This document shows positions 1 through 10,703 of a DNA stretch of 64,000 nucleotides, piece by piece (positions within the stretch are counted from its first letter, which is position 1; every line of letters starts with the position of its first letter). Below the pieces are notes generated by a model. It made no database searches, was not told the DNA's origin, and was given only the letters and a program-made list of their open reading frames with translations. The position numbers and the translations under genes are program-made. Location: contig JASDFA010000003.1 in NCBI GenBank assembly GCA_035772735.1, positions 63,980,501 to 64,044,500 on the forward strand, in the 5' to 3' direction. Source of the stretch: Datura wrightii. Lineage: Eukaryota; Streptophyta; Magnoliopsida; Solanales; Solanaceae.

Positions 1-612
1 CCAAGCCATATACAAGTTCTCATCAGGCCTCTGCTTGAAACTGAGTATTTCACTTCTCAACTTTGCAGTCTTGCCTGAAGGAAAGAATCTGATAAGGAAC
101 TTCTTAGCCAAGTCATTCCATGAAGTTATGGAGTTCGGTGGCTTAGCCTTCAGCCACTTTTTCGCCTCTCCCAACAGTGAAAATAGGAAGAGGGTCAGTC
201 GGACATAATCTGTGGACACGCCGATGGGGACAAACGTGTCACTAATCTCTAAAAAGCTCTGTAAGTGCTGCTGCGAGTCCTCATGTGCCATCCCAGTGAA
301 TTGACTACTAGAATGTAATAGCTGCACCAGGTTCTGTTTAAGCTCAAAGTTCCCTCTAGGCTTCGGTTTACGGATATTGGAGTTCACATTAGTCACTAGT
401 GGGATTGCCACTTCGCGAACTGGTCTAGCTTCCATTGCTATCGATGACAATTGTGCTTGTCCCGCGGGTGATTGTTGTTGTACCTTTTCTTGAAGTCTCT
501 TCAGCTTTTTCTCTAGAGCTACTCTCCTTCTCAAATGGATTTGACGTTCAGGTTCAAGCAACGGTTCCACAAGCTCTCTATTTCTAGCCAGCTCGGCAGG
601 ACAACCTGTCAC
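1..612 (-). CDS. gag: gag N-terminal part, Athila type, partial at left edge
   Basis: I translated about 200 codons without a stop. The product is the retroelement structural protein that forms the cytoplasmic particle. Landmarks shared with the gag of Ath-2 and Ath-3 are a basic helical start (LVEPLLEPERQIHLRRR), the block ARPVREVAIP, then FELKQNLVQLL, a stretch ending FLEISDTFVP, LLGEAKKWLKA and FLIRFFPSGKTAKLRS. The last three belong to the retrotransposon gag core domain. No clear AUG starts the frame. A splice-acceptor-like TTGCAG lies just upstream (613-618), and the same arrangement precedes gag in Ath-2 and Ath-3, so the start may come from an upstream exon. The zinc knuckle and protease are beyond the window. 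Unlike the other gag copies here, no premature stop is visible. Confidence 0.8.
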   Translation of the reverse strand, partial: MTGCPAELARNRELVEPLLEPERQIHLRRRVALEKKLKRLQEKVQQQSPAGQAQLSSIAMEARPVREVAIPLVTNVNSNIRKPKPRGNFELKQNLVQLLHSSSQFTGMAHEDSQQHLQSFLEISDTFVPIGVSTDYVRLTLFLFSLLGEAKKWLKAKPPNSITSWNDLAKKFLIRFFPSGKTAKLRSEILSFKQRPDENLYMAW

Positions 613-703
613 CTGCAATAAGTAGAGTAAGACCAAGTTTCTCAACACTTAAGGAAATTTAAAAATCACACAAAAATAGATAAATTATCAAAACTTCGCC
701 GAG

Positions 704-721
704 TCCCCGGAAACGACGCCA
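704..721 (-). other. Primer binding site of Ath-1 (tRNA-Asp type)
   Basis: On the plus strand the site reads TCCCCGGAAACGACGCCA, which is the 3' end of plant tRNA-Asp with two mismatches. It lies 6 bp inside the LTR, as in Ath-2 and Ath-3. Confidence 0.8.
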
Positions 722-727
722 AAAACT

Positions 728-2248
728 TGACGTGCCCGATTCGCGCGTCCGCAAGTGTACGGGTCGTGTAAGTAATATAGTGGCTCTTTTTAAGAACCGG
801 AATGTCGAACCCACAGGGACTGGACCCATTCCTCTAACTACCCATTTCAAGTGTGATCTTAACTTTCGCAAGTGTTGGTAATAGAAGTTTTCGAAGGAGA
901 TTTAATTAAGTCTAGTTTTAGTCAATGAAATATCCTGAATTTACTCTAGGAGCAACATAGAGTTAAAACCAGATAATCATGCGATACTACGATTTGCAAT
1001 GGGTTAAGCTTGACACTATTGATTGTTGTTTCACATAATTAGAATTGCATGTTCATGGTCTTTCGAGCCTCTAAACACGACAAACTAGCCTCACTGCATC
1101 ATTGTGAGTGAGGATGCTACTTTCTAGTTCGCGGGCAATTAATTAAGTTGTGGTTTACAGGGAAACGATTAGGGAATTTCGAGCGTCTAACCATTTAACT
1201 CAACTTAGCCTCACAACTACTTCTTCGAGTGGTAATGTGATAATCCTAAGTTGGTCTTTAATAACCCCCGTTTTGTCAACCAAGAAAGGTGTTAGGTATA
1301 TTTCTATCCTAACACGAAATCATATCGTGAGATACAAACATGCTTCTTACATTCTCATATCCTGACCTAGGTAATTCTTTCTCAAGCAATTGCCCAAGCT
1401 AACATATATGTTTGCATGGTGATCAATCATAAAAACAACCAACAATCCAGAATGCAAGACGAAAACAACAATCAATAACTTAATTCCAAAAAAATTTCAT
1501 AGAATCACAATCATAATTCATGGCTTCAACCCTAGAGGAAGGGTTCTTGCCATTCATGTTCGTAAAACTACAACTAACTACTACTAAACTAACATACTTA
1601 CATGAATTTGGTAGATGAGAAGGGAATTTGCCAAACCCTAGATGAGTTCTCCCACTTCTCCCTTCACTCCTAGGTAGTTTTCCAGAATAAAATCGTGACC
1701 AGTGGAATTAGGAGCTAAGGGACGTATTTATAATAAATGAGAAACGTGCATAATTTAGCCTGTCGTGGAATGGCTCCGTGTCATGAAGTGTATCGCAGAG
1801 CACTGCCTCCGTGACACGGAGGTAACGCGGAGGCACACTGGAAATCAACAAATATCAACTCTAGGCAGCTCCTTGCCTCGATGACCGGCGTGGCACGCTG
1901 CTTGGGCAGCGCGATGGCATGCTGCTGGCGTGCAGCTGGCCTGGCGTGGTACGGCGCTAGCGCGGGGCTGGCCTTCCGTGGCACGTTGCTGCCGCATCTG
2001 CTCGCTTGCCATGCCTACTCCTTGCCGACTTCCGCCGATTGCTTCCAACTACATTCCTTTCTTTCACCAACTTATAAATTAGTTCCTCCAAATCATTGAA
2101 ACCTAAAAAACAAGGACTAATCATGTTGGTTAGCACATATATTCACATTTATATAAAATTACATGAAAATGTATAAAATAATTTAGATAAACAAGACTAC
2201 ATTAAGGTATAAAGCATCACTCGGGCATGCTATTTTAGCCCCCGATCA
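728..2248 (-). repeat. 5' LTR of Ath-1
   Basis: The LTR is about 1521 bp and begins TGATCGGGGG and ends ACGTCA on the minus strand. A TATA box (TATAAATA on minus, 1725-1732) marks the U3/R region. Upstream of it, in transcription order, lie copies of the paired CGTGNCACG palindrome module, for example at 1777 and 1810, 33 bp apart. Short open frames inside the LTR are not credible genes. Confidence 0.85.
1725..1818 (-). promoter_or_regulatory. LTR promoter of Ath-1: TATA box plus palindrome pair
   Basis: TATAAATA is at 1725-1732 on minus. CGTGTCATG (1777-1785) and CGTGACACG (1810-1818) are spaced 33 bp. This is the same pair geometry as in the other Athila-like and Chr-B/Chr-D LTRs, with one decayed half-site. 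Confidence 0.6.
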
Positions 2249-3560
2249 GATTTCAGTCAGAGTGGTAGGCCTAGGCTATGTTTTAACTGTCGCTATCTTC
2301 TGCGTGTCAACCTGTATACCAGCATCCGACACAATATGCCCCAAGAAGGCTACTGAATTCAGCCAGAATTCACACTTGGAGAACTTAGCATATAACTGGC
2401 AGTCCCTGAAGATCTGGAGCACTGTCCGTAAATGAGTCCGGTGATCTGCTTCGGAGCGAGAATACACCAGAATGTCATCAATAAACACGATCACGAACAG
2501 GTCCAGGTATGGTCTGAAAACACTATTCATCAGGTCCATGAATACTGCTGGGGCATTCGTTAACCCAAAGGACATAACAAGAAATTCAAAGTGTTCATCG
2601 GGTCCTGAACGCCGTTTTGGGAATATCTCTTTCACGAACTCGAACCTGGTGATATCCGGACCGCAAGTCAATCTTAGAAAAGTATTTGGCCCCTTGTAGC
2701 TGATCAAACAATTCATCTATTCTAGGGAGCGAATACTTATTCTTTACTGTAACTTTGTTCAACTGCCGATAATCTATGCACATACGGAGTGAGCCATCCT
2801 TTCACAAATAGAACTGGCGCACCCCACGGTGAAGTACTCGGCCTGATAAAACCCTTGTCTAGCAGGTCCTTTAGCTACTCCTTTAATTCTCTGAGTTCTG
2901 CAGGAGCCATACATAAGGAGGAATTGATATAGGCTGAGTGCCTGGTAATAAATTAATAGCGAAATCTATTTCCCTCTCTGGGGGAATACCAGGTAACTCA
3001 TCTGGAAACACATCAGGGAACTCGTTCACTACCGGAACAAACTGGAGTGTCGGAGATTCTGCTTGGACATCCTGAACCCTAACTAGGTGGTAGATACATC
3101 CCTTAGTTATCAATTTCCTCTCCTGAAGGTAGGAAATAAACCTACCTTTTGGAGTAGCTGTGCTGCGTTTCCACTCTCGCACTGCCTCTCCTGGAAAGTG
3201 GAATCGGACTATCTTGGTCCAACATTCTACGTTAGCATAGCATGGCACCAACCAATCTATACCCATAATGGCATCAAAATCAATCATTTCTAACTCTACC
3301 AGATCTACTGTAGTCTGGCGATCAGCAACCTCTACTGTACACCCTCGATAAATTCTACTAGCTATAATGGAGTCACCGACGGGTGTAGATACTGAAAAGG
3401 GCTGCTGTAATAACTCTGGTGCGACATTAAACTTTCGAGCCACAAATAGGGTAATATATGACAGAGTGGACCCTGGATCAATCAGTACATAAGTAGAGCA
3501 TGAACAGATAGTCATCATACCTGTCACTACATCTGGAGATGCCTCTGAGTCCTATCTCCC
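2249..3560 (-). pseudogene. pol: Chr-D pol fragment: protease and N-terminal reverse transcriptase
   Basis: On minus, the aspartic protease region (about 3527-3250) contains LIDPGSTLSY, an active site of D-P-G-S form, followed by the MGIDWL segment. A linker ending in the typical FPDVFPDELPGIPPEREIDF leads into reverse transcriptase. Visible RT blocks are CIDYRQLNKVTVKN, FSKIDLRSGYHQVRV, the VMSFGLTNAPAVFMDLMN block and the catalytic FIDDILVYS. The reading frame changes near 2880 and again near 2650, so no intact polyprotein can be made. Ath-1 truncates RT at 2249; RNase H, integrase and chromodomain would lie beyond the left edge. The product would be the enzyme that copies the element RNA into DNA. 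Confidence 0.85.
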
Positions 3561-4916
3561 TAGTAATGCATAAGTACGGCTTGAGCCCGTACCTGAACTA
3601 GAAGCTCCTAGTCTACCTCGGCCTCTGCCTACTGAACCTGAAGGCCCACGCCCCGCTGAGGCTACTGGGGCTCGTGGCCCTACGGATCCCCTGTCCTGAC
3701 TATCTCTACTCCCCTGACCTCTGGTCGGACATTCTCTCATCCAATGCCCCTCCTATCCGCAAATATAACACCTAGTTGAGCCATATTTACATGCTCTGGA
3801 GTGTGGTTGATTACAGTAGGGGCAGGGTGAGGGTGCAAATCTGCTCTGTTCTCCCCTTCTCTGCTGCGGGGAATCTACTGTTCTGGAACTGCCACTGGAC
3901 TCTGACTGCCCTCGTTGCGCATATCTACCTCGCTACTGCTACTGTGGTGGAGGTGGGGGTCTAGGGGGTCTATCTGATAGTCAAGGCCTGGGTCCTCTCT
4001 GAACTTCTCTTTGCATCTCGTCCTTTCTATCTCTGTGGCGCTGTTCCTGACTGGTCTGTCTACTACTCTGTTGCCGCTGTCTAAGACCCTCAATGGTCTG
4101 AGCAAAGGCCTGCACTTGGGCAATATCCATATCTTCTCGTAACGTAGCCGTCATACAAGCTTCAATATATTCCGGGTTCAGACCCATAATGAACCGGTGG
4201 ACTCTGGATGGCATAGTGTCCACAAAGGCTGGAGCATAGCGGGCTAAGGAGTCAAACTGTAGGGCATATTCTCGTACACTCCTCGCCCCCTGCTCCAAAT
4301 GCAAAAACTGATCCATCCGGGCCTGCCGGATCTCCCGTGGCAAGTAACGGTCCAGGAAGGACTCCGAGAAGCTGGACCAGGTTGGAGGGGCAACATCTCT
4401 CCCTCGAGACCTTTCCCAACTCTCGTACCATAACACAACTATGTCCCGCAACTGAAACACTGCCAGCTTAACTGATTCTGTAGGGGTCACATGCATAACC
4501 CGAAAAATTCTCTACATCTGATCTAGGAAGTCCTGGGAGTCCTCTACTTGATCTGACCCAGTAAACTGTAGGGGACCTAGTGCCAAAAACTCCCTGACCC
4601 TGGAACTACCTGACCCACCTGAAGGCTCTGCTGCTAAAGGTGGCACTGACTGGCGCAGTGTGGCCATCATTTGTGCCAACATAACTACAGCGCTACGAAC
4701 CTCCTGATCTGATGGCGAAGGCACAGGAGCTATCGGGGGCGGTGTAGTGCCCAATGGCTCCTGAGGTGAGGGGGGTTGCTGAGAGGGCTATGATGAAGCC
4801 TCTATATCGCCCTCAGATCGGGCTGACTCTGACTGAAGCTGAGGCATCTTGCTGGTGCCTTCTCCTGCTGCTGTGTCTAATCTCCTGCCGGTAGCTGGGT
4901 GACGCTGGTCTGCCAT
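3561..4916 (-). pseudogene. gag: Chr-D gag, broken
   Basis: An AUG at 4916 on minus opens MADQRHPATGRRLD, a plausible natural start just after the leader. The gag core follows, with SFSESFLDRYLPREIRQAR, SVREYALQFDSLARYAP and HRFIMGLNPEYIEACM, typical of chromovirus gag. A Gln/Arg-rich segment comes next, then a degenerate zinc-knuckle region near 3730-3785 (CYICG, GHWMRECP) and a Gly/Arg-rich tail that merges into protease. Stops at about 4789 and 4512 (both look like CAG to TAG) and a frame change around 3970-3870 inactivate it. The protein would form the virus-like particle. Confidence 0.85.
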
Positions 4917-5127
4917 TCTTATCAGTAGACAAAGAATATGATAAGTTTTAGGGACCCAACCCTATAATGTACCGTTCTATAGAACGGCTGAATGAGAAAG
5001 AAGAGTAACCATCCTATCATGCCTCTCAGTCTCCTGCCTATAGTATATGGTGCACAACATATCCATAGACAAGACTCTACTTAGCACAGCTTGCAGACTC
5101 CTTGGGACACGACCTGCTCTAATACCA
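4917..5127 (-). other. Chr-D leader and primer binding site (initiator tRNA-Met type)
   Basis: The plus-strand GCTCTAATACCA at 5116-5127 is the 3' end of initiator tRNA-Met (GCTCTGATACCA) with one G-to-A change, 4 bp inside the LTR. The 200-bp leader up to gag aligns with the Chr-B leader (25691-25974). Confidence 0.82.
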
Positions 5128-5131
5128 AGTT

Positions 5132-7728
5132 TGTCATGCACCGCCTTGGGGGGTATGACTGGCACCTGGTGCCCTAGTAGGATCTAGACTGCTAGCTAGT
5201 GAGCCTAAGCACATCTGGTGCCTGGCTGGCTCTAACTCAGATTCATGAAATCAACGGGCTATATGACGGCTGTAAATACAGCCTCCGGCCGACTAGGCCT
5301 ATAGCCACCTGTATGAAACTTCAGCTAACCAGAAACATACTTACAAGAGGGAAACCTATGCGGGCCGACAAGGCCATCATGCTGTCTAGTTATCTGTAAC
5401 TCAGAGAAAAAAAATGCTGAGTAACTACGTGACCGGCAAGGTCACCACTACTATAAAACTAAGGCCTCACACGGCCAACATAAATTGAAATGCTAAACAG
5501 CTATAACAAATTGCACGACCTTACTCGACCGGCTCAACTGACCACAGGGAAATATATACAGACTGCGAGCCTCTAGGAATACTGATAAGATGGTCGGGAC
5601 AGGGCCCCAACCTACCCGTACTGTACAACAAAAGGAAAATGATATAAACCTCTAAAATATCAAGCTCCGGATGACAGGAGCTGATGACTCTGCGCTGGCT
5701 AGGATCACGAGGGATCGCCTCCTCGTCTACGAGTACCTGCAGGCAAGTAATGCAGCGCCCCAATGGGCATCAGCACCACAGGTACCGAGTATGCAAAGCA
5801 ACTGAAATAATACAACTAAATACAGATAACATAACTAACAAGACTGTAAGCAGAAGATAACTGAATCTGAAGAGCTGATAGGAACTAGATCAAACCTTTC
5901 TGCACTGATAGGCAGGAGCGTGTCTGTAGTCACAGCGGCCTGCTGTCTATCAACTAGTATATATAAAGCACATAAATACATATATATTTAGCAAGCAAGA
6001 GCCAATACCAACCACCATAAGGCGGATGGCGCCAAGCAAGCAAACAATCTATATACCCCTATCCGGGTCAAAATCAGCCAAAAATAAGTCACTCCACTCA
6101 TCTGCTCACTTGGAGCTCCTCTACCGGCCCCCTGGGTCTCCGGCTCGGGCCATATCCTCCGATATAAATAACCGTGTCTTAGTCCGGAGGATTCCTGTGT
6201 AGACAGTAACAGATAGGGTCTGGTTCCCCGGAACTCTCTTCAGGGCTATCTAAAATTGGAGCTGCACCTGTAATAAGATCTGTAACCGTAACTGTATCTG
6301 TATCTGTTCCCTGGGCACTTGCGCACAATAGGGCTATCTGTACTGTAATGCTGATCAACCTTATATGGGGAAAGCTTCATCCCATCTTCGTCCAAACTGG
6401 GTATGGCATGCCACTCCTTGGAGTGACGTAAACCCACCCGCTCAGTGGGCGACATGATTACCAACCCAGGGGCGGCGAGGACGCTCAATAAGGTGCCCTC
6501 ACGCCACATCAAGCCTCAACAAACAAATAGCACATATAAATAGCAAGCATGTATAACTGAAAAGACTATCTAAAATCTGATTTCTTATTCTGATCTCTTT
6601 CTGTATTATACTGATTCTCTACTGATTATACTGACTCTAAAATCTTTTTTTAAGTGTTTGGCTAATCTGTAGCCGAGATACTATCTGTCTGAATGGCTAA
6701 TCTGTAGCCATAAAACTATCTGTCTATCTGATTTTACTTTACTAACTTTATTCTGAAAATCCATATCTTTTTATTCTACAACATGCTTGCTAATCATACA
6801 ATAGGCAATACTGAATCTGGAATGCTAACTCGCCCTTTGGCGCATGCTTTACTAACTTTCAGACTGAATACGATACGGCAACACAACCCAGAATCTTTTA
6901 GACTCACTTAATTCTCAACATTCAACTCCGAGAGTTTCAAATACGGAGTTTACTATGACTTACCAAGCTAAGGCTCACTAACTTGCCGAAGAACAACTTC
7001 ACATACCTTAACCTCAAGTTATCCGATGGTTGGATGAGGCTCGGTCAGTACTCCAGCTATTTCTCCCAACTGCATTCATATATACTTCAATTAGTGCTAA
7101 ATACAATGCTATTCTGAAAGAAAACATCATTTTCGATATAATTATAGCCTAAACTTAGGCTTATCGAAAGACGGTCGAAAACTTGCTATTTTTCAAAAGT
7201 CCATAAGGGAGAAGTATTCACTTCACAGCTAGGAGCACATAGACACTAGTTTGGAGCAATTCTACTTACCTTAGTCCGGTAGCTTGACGATTCGTCGGCC
7301 GTATTTCGCGAAACAAAATCCGTAGGAATGCTCCCTGCTGCTAAATACTTCGGTATTTGGAGTTAATTTAGATTTGGACTACGTTTGGCAGCATAATCGG
7401 ACGATAATATGTTAACCCTCTTCGTCTCTCTCTGTTTTCTACATTTTCTCTGGAAATTATAATGAATGAACTGATTTAAAACCGAAGTGGGGCTTTATAT
7501 ACTTGGGCCTGGACAGGCCCTATGTGTCACGGAGCCAATACGGTGGCCCCACCTCCGTGACACGCTGCCATCGTGGAGGGGTTCTGCCCCGATGCCTTCC
7601 GCGGTGGTTCGACAGGTTTTACGTCCGATCTTTTCCCGGGCCTTTTTCTAGCACGTATGGCCTTCAAGTATGCTTAACCAATGCGCGAATAGGCTATCTA
7701 GGTGTCGAGAATCTTATGGGGTGTAACA
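5132..7728 (-). repeat. 5' LTR of Chr-D
   Basis: The LTR is about 2597 bp and ends in TGTCATGCA and GGTGTAACA on the plus strand. It aligns with the Chr-B LTRs, sharing the GTATGACTGGCACCTGGTGC block near one end and GAAGTGGGGCTTTATATAC near the other. A TATA box (TATATAAA on minus, 7494-7501) is preceded by the palindrome pair at 7523 and 7556, again 33 bp apart. Confidence 0.87.
7494..7564 (-). promoter_or_regulatory. Chr-D LTR promoter
   Basis: TATATAAA is at 7494-7501 on minus. CGTGACACG lies at 7556-7564, with a decayed partner TGTGTCACG at 7523-7531. The spacing equals that in Chr-B and in the Athila-like LTRs. Confidence 0.6.
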
Positions 7729-8353
7729 ACTTAGTTATTCTTGAACGGGGTTTAATGCATGTGTTATTTTTCCCTTTGTTTTGATTGATTCTTGACGGTT
7801 GTAAACGTTAGGACTTGCCTTATTTTTACTTACTGAACCATGGAGGTAATGAATGGGAAAAGGGATTAACAAAGGAGATTGAGGCTATCAAGCCTCATCT
7901 AATAGCTTGAACTTGTCTAGGGATAACTAATCTGATATTAAGGGTAGGGGTCAATTAAAGTACACCCGTATACAGACCAAGTTGTGTGGTGATAATCATC
8001 TAAATAGAGGACCAACCATTTAGGTGAACCTAGCTTACTGATATTGCACGTTAAACACCGGAATAGATCACTAGTGTATAAGCCTTGTGGTTATGAAATC
8101 TTGGGGAACACAATCCTAGTCAAGTCTAATTGAATACAAACCGAATTTAATCTAAGCATTCATTAGTTTTACTTTTGTTTATTATTCTATTTCTTTCCCC
8201 ATTCGGAAATAAGTAACTAAATAGTAACAACTATTCTCATTGACTTAAGTTCTTACCATATTCCCTGTGGGATCGACCTCAACCTTTTTTGGGTTCTATA
8301 TTTGACAATTGACCGCTTATATCTCAATTGCGAGGTGTAATTTGGGCGACATC
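7729..8353 (+). repeat. 3' portion of an orphan LTR
   Basis: The last 120 bp contain CCCTGTGGGATCGACCTC and GCGAGGTGTAATTTGGGCG and stop at CATCA. This is the usual right-hand end of Athila/Tat-type LTRs, which share the phrase 'GTGGGATCGA'. No primer binding site follows, so it is a 3' LTR or solo-LTR end. Its left part was cut away by Chr-D. No coding sequence is visible. Confidence 0.6.
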
Positions 8354-10367
8354 AGTCTGGACTGCAGGTGTGGGAAGCAAATCATGGGCAGTGGGGATCA
8401 CAGGTATCCGTGGGGTCCCTTCTGGGGTTCCCTGATGGATTTTTGTAGTGCACTTGACGATTTAAGGACACGAGTTGCGGCATCTGGGGATGAGTCATCC
8501 AATGCATTGTGGGGACTGGCAGTCAGCAAAACCCTGCGATTTAAGTAAGGGTCTTTTCGTAATTCCTATACTCTAGGGTCCTAAACTATGTCGTTTTAGG
8601 CTATGAAAGGTGGGTTTAAGAGGGGAAAACTATCCTATAGTCTTCATTCATGCAAGCAAAAGAATAAAAGAGTGAAAGAGAGGTGATCAAGGGTGATTCA
8701 AGGTTTTCTCCTTCAATATTCTTTTGGGCATTCAAGGGAGAGTAAGATTCAGCCTCCAACATGTATGTAGGGTCATGAATGGCTGGTTTCTTCCACACGC
8801 ATGGCCAATCCTTCTCTACAAAGTATGAAACTCTATGATGTATCTATGGGGTTTTCACCCAAATGCATGAATTATCTATTTCTACACATGGGTATGAATT
8901 GATTATAAATCTATTATTGCATTATGAAGCATAGGCTATTTTTATAATGTTTTCAACTCAAATTCGTGATTCTAGCTTAGTAATTCAAAAGCCCATTGAT
9001 GAGATGTTCATGAAAATTGAGATTTGTAATGAATAAGTGATGATGATAAGATATTATGAGGAAAAACATGTTTTAAAGATTTTTCTAGTATGATAAAGCT
9101 TTGGACAAGGCCCACGTGCTGAGTATAAATGATGATTTTCCTGAATTGAGCTTACCACATTGTTTTGGAGTGAAGACTGCCAATTCTATATTCTTAGCTT
9201 GTGGTATGTTTTGAGTTAAGTCTTCCTATGCATAGCAAGCCACATGGTTTTGGAGCAAAGGCTCCCACTATGTTTTCAGCTTGTGGTATGTTTTGAACTA
9301 AAACCTTCTCATATGTATGAATTCATACTTGAGATGTATTTGACCATTGAGCTTCGTCGATAGATGATGTTGAGCTTCATTATAAATGATGTAGAGAATA
9401 TGCATGTTTTTGGGAGTATGGTCTAGCACCGAGTAGGCTATGGGTCGATCACCCTATGCCTCAGTAGTACGCGCCAATGCAGGTTTATATTATATTATAC
9501 AATTTGGGACCTCCCTTGTGAGCTTCCCTTGCCCGAATGGGCCTTCAGCTTGATATCGATATCATGGTAGCATCCTTAGCCATGGCAAGAATTTGGATGG
9601 CTCTGCCCACTTGAGTGTAATAGTCGGGACCATGTAAGCTCTATCGTGGTATGTCAGTTAAAAGATGAGTCTCCCTTTGTTCCTCATGATTTCAGATATG
9701 CATGTTCATTACTTATGAGATTTATGTAAATGCATGTTCTAAAGAACGTTTGACTCAATGTTTAGCTTTACTTATGAATGTTAGATTTCAGCTTTGAGTC
9801 AATCGATTCAGTTATGATGTTATGAAGTTATGTTATGTTATGTTATGAAGAGATCATGATTTCATATAGAATGCATGCAATCCCCACTCTCAGATTCTTA
9901 TGTTTACACTTACATTATGCATTGTATGTAAATGATCTTATTTACTTTAGCGGTTTTACTTACCTTGCATACTCGGTACATTCCACATACTGACCACATA
10001 CTTCTATGTTGTATCATTTCATGATACAGGACCCGACTCTCAGCTTTAGCCCCCCTCTTAGTCAGATAATCGGAGTTAGCATTTGCTTTATTGGCGAATC
10101 CTCATCTTCCAAGGACTAGACTTTTCATCTTTTCTTTATGTATTTCAATTTCAGCTTGTTGACTTAGTTGGTGTCTTGTCCCATCAACTCGTCATGTTTA
10201 GAGGCTATTCAGACATATGCATGTTATTAGACTTTCTCTATGATTGTATTGTTGATTATATAGTTTCTTGATTGAGTTAGATGTATGTTTATGCCATGGG
10301 TCAACTTGGGGTCTCTTAGGGCTCCTTGTCCCGTGTTATGATCCAGGCCTCCATTCGGGTCGTGATA
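8354..10367 (+). repeat. Lone LTR of the Chr-C family
   Basis: Over its length this aligns, in reverse orientation, with the Chr-C 3' LTR (48585-48675 plus 54632-56678). Shared landmarks include the segment around 8640-8800 (matching 56000-56190 reversed) and the terminus 10285-10367 (matching 48585-48670 reversed). About 100 bp of its 5' end is missing, where the orphan LTR end abuts. No internal retrotransposon sequence adjoins it, so it is a solo LTR or an isolated remnant. Short open frames within it are not genes. Confidence 0.75.
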
Positions 10368-10370
10368 GGT

Positions 10371-10703
10371 CTCCTGTAGTTGTATCTGAACCTTCTAGGC
10401 TCCTGTAACTATATCTGAGCCTTTTGGGCTCCTATAACTATATCTGAACCATCTGGGATCGTGTAACTGTATTTGAGCCATCTAGGCTGTTGTAACTGTA
10501 TATGAGCCATCTGGGCTCTTATAATTGTATCTGAGCCTTCTAGGCTCCTGTAACTGTATATGAGTCGTCTGGGCTCCTGTAACTGTATATGAGTCGTCTG
10601 GGCTCCTGTAACTGTATCTTAGCCTTCTGGGCTCCTGTAAATGTATATGAGCCATTTAGGCTATTGTAACTGTATATGAGTCATCTGGACTGCTGTAATT
10701 GTC
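10371..10703. repeat. 29-bp minisatellite, about 11 copies
   Basis: A unit of the form GTAACTGTATMTGAGYC plus TTCTGGGCTCCT repeats about 11 times with scattered substitutions. The clearest consecutive identical units lie near 10556-10613. Single copies of a similar phrase (ACTGTATCTGAGTCC) occur inside the Chr-B LTRs at 19755 and 39945, so the array may have expanded from LTR sequence. Confidence 0.85.

Larger units (their letters stand above)
1..2248 (-). mobile_element. Ath-1, 5' part of an Athila-like LTR retrotransposon
   Basis: Read on the minus strand, this holds a 5' LTR, a tRNA-Asp primer binding site, a short leader and the start of gag, which runs off the left edge. The organisation and the gag match Ath-2 and Ath-3. 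The element interrupts the reverse transcriptase gene of Chr-D at 2249. Its 3' LTR lies outside the window, so the target duplication cannot be confirmed; the right-hand flank is GATTT (2249-2253). It is a more distant family member than the others, with an LTR of about 1.52 kb against about 1.43-1.47 kb. Confidence 0.88.
2249..7728 (-). mobile_element. Chr-D, 5' part of a Tekay/Del-like chromovirus
   Basis: In minus-strand order the element shows a long 5' LTR (5132-7728), an initiator-Met primer binding site, a leader, gag with a zinc-knuckle region, an aspartic protease and the first part of reverse transcriptase, where Ath-1 interrupts it. It belongs to the same family as Chr-B, since their LTR ends, leaders and primer sites align. 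The remainder of pol and the 3' LTR are outside the window. Its LTR end at 7728 interrupts an older LTR fragment (7729-8353). Confidence 0.88.

Noticed and set aside
8309..8548. A 79-codon plus-strand frame that looked gene-like.
   Set aside because: It bridges the end of one LTR and the start of another LTR remnant; no domain is recognised.
10371..10703. Regular repeats that might suggest a CRISPR-like array.
   Set aside because: Units are head-to-tail without spacers, in a plant genome; this is a minisatellite.
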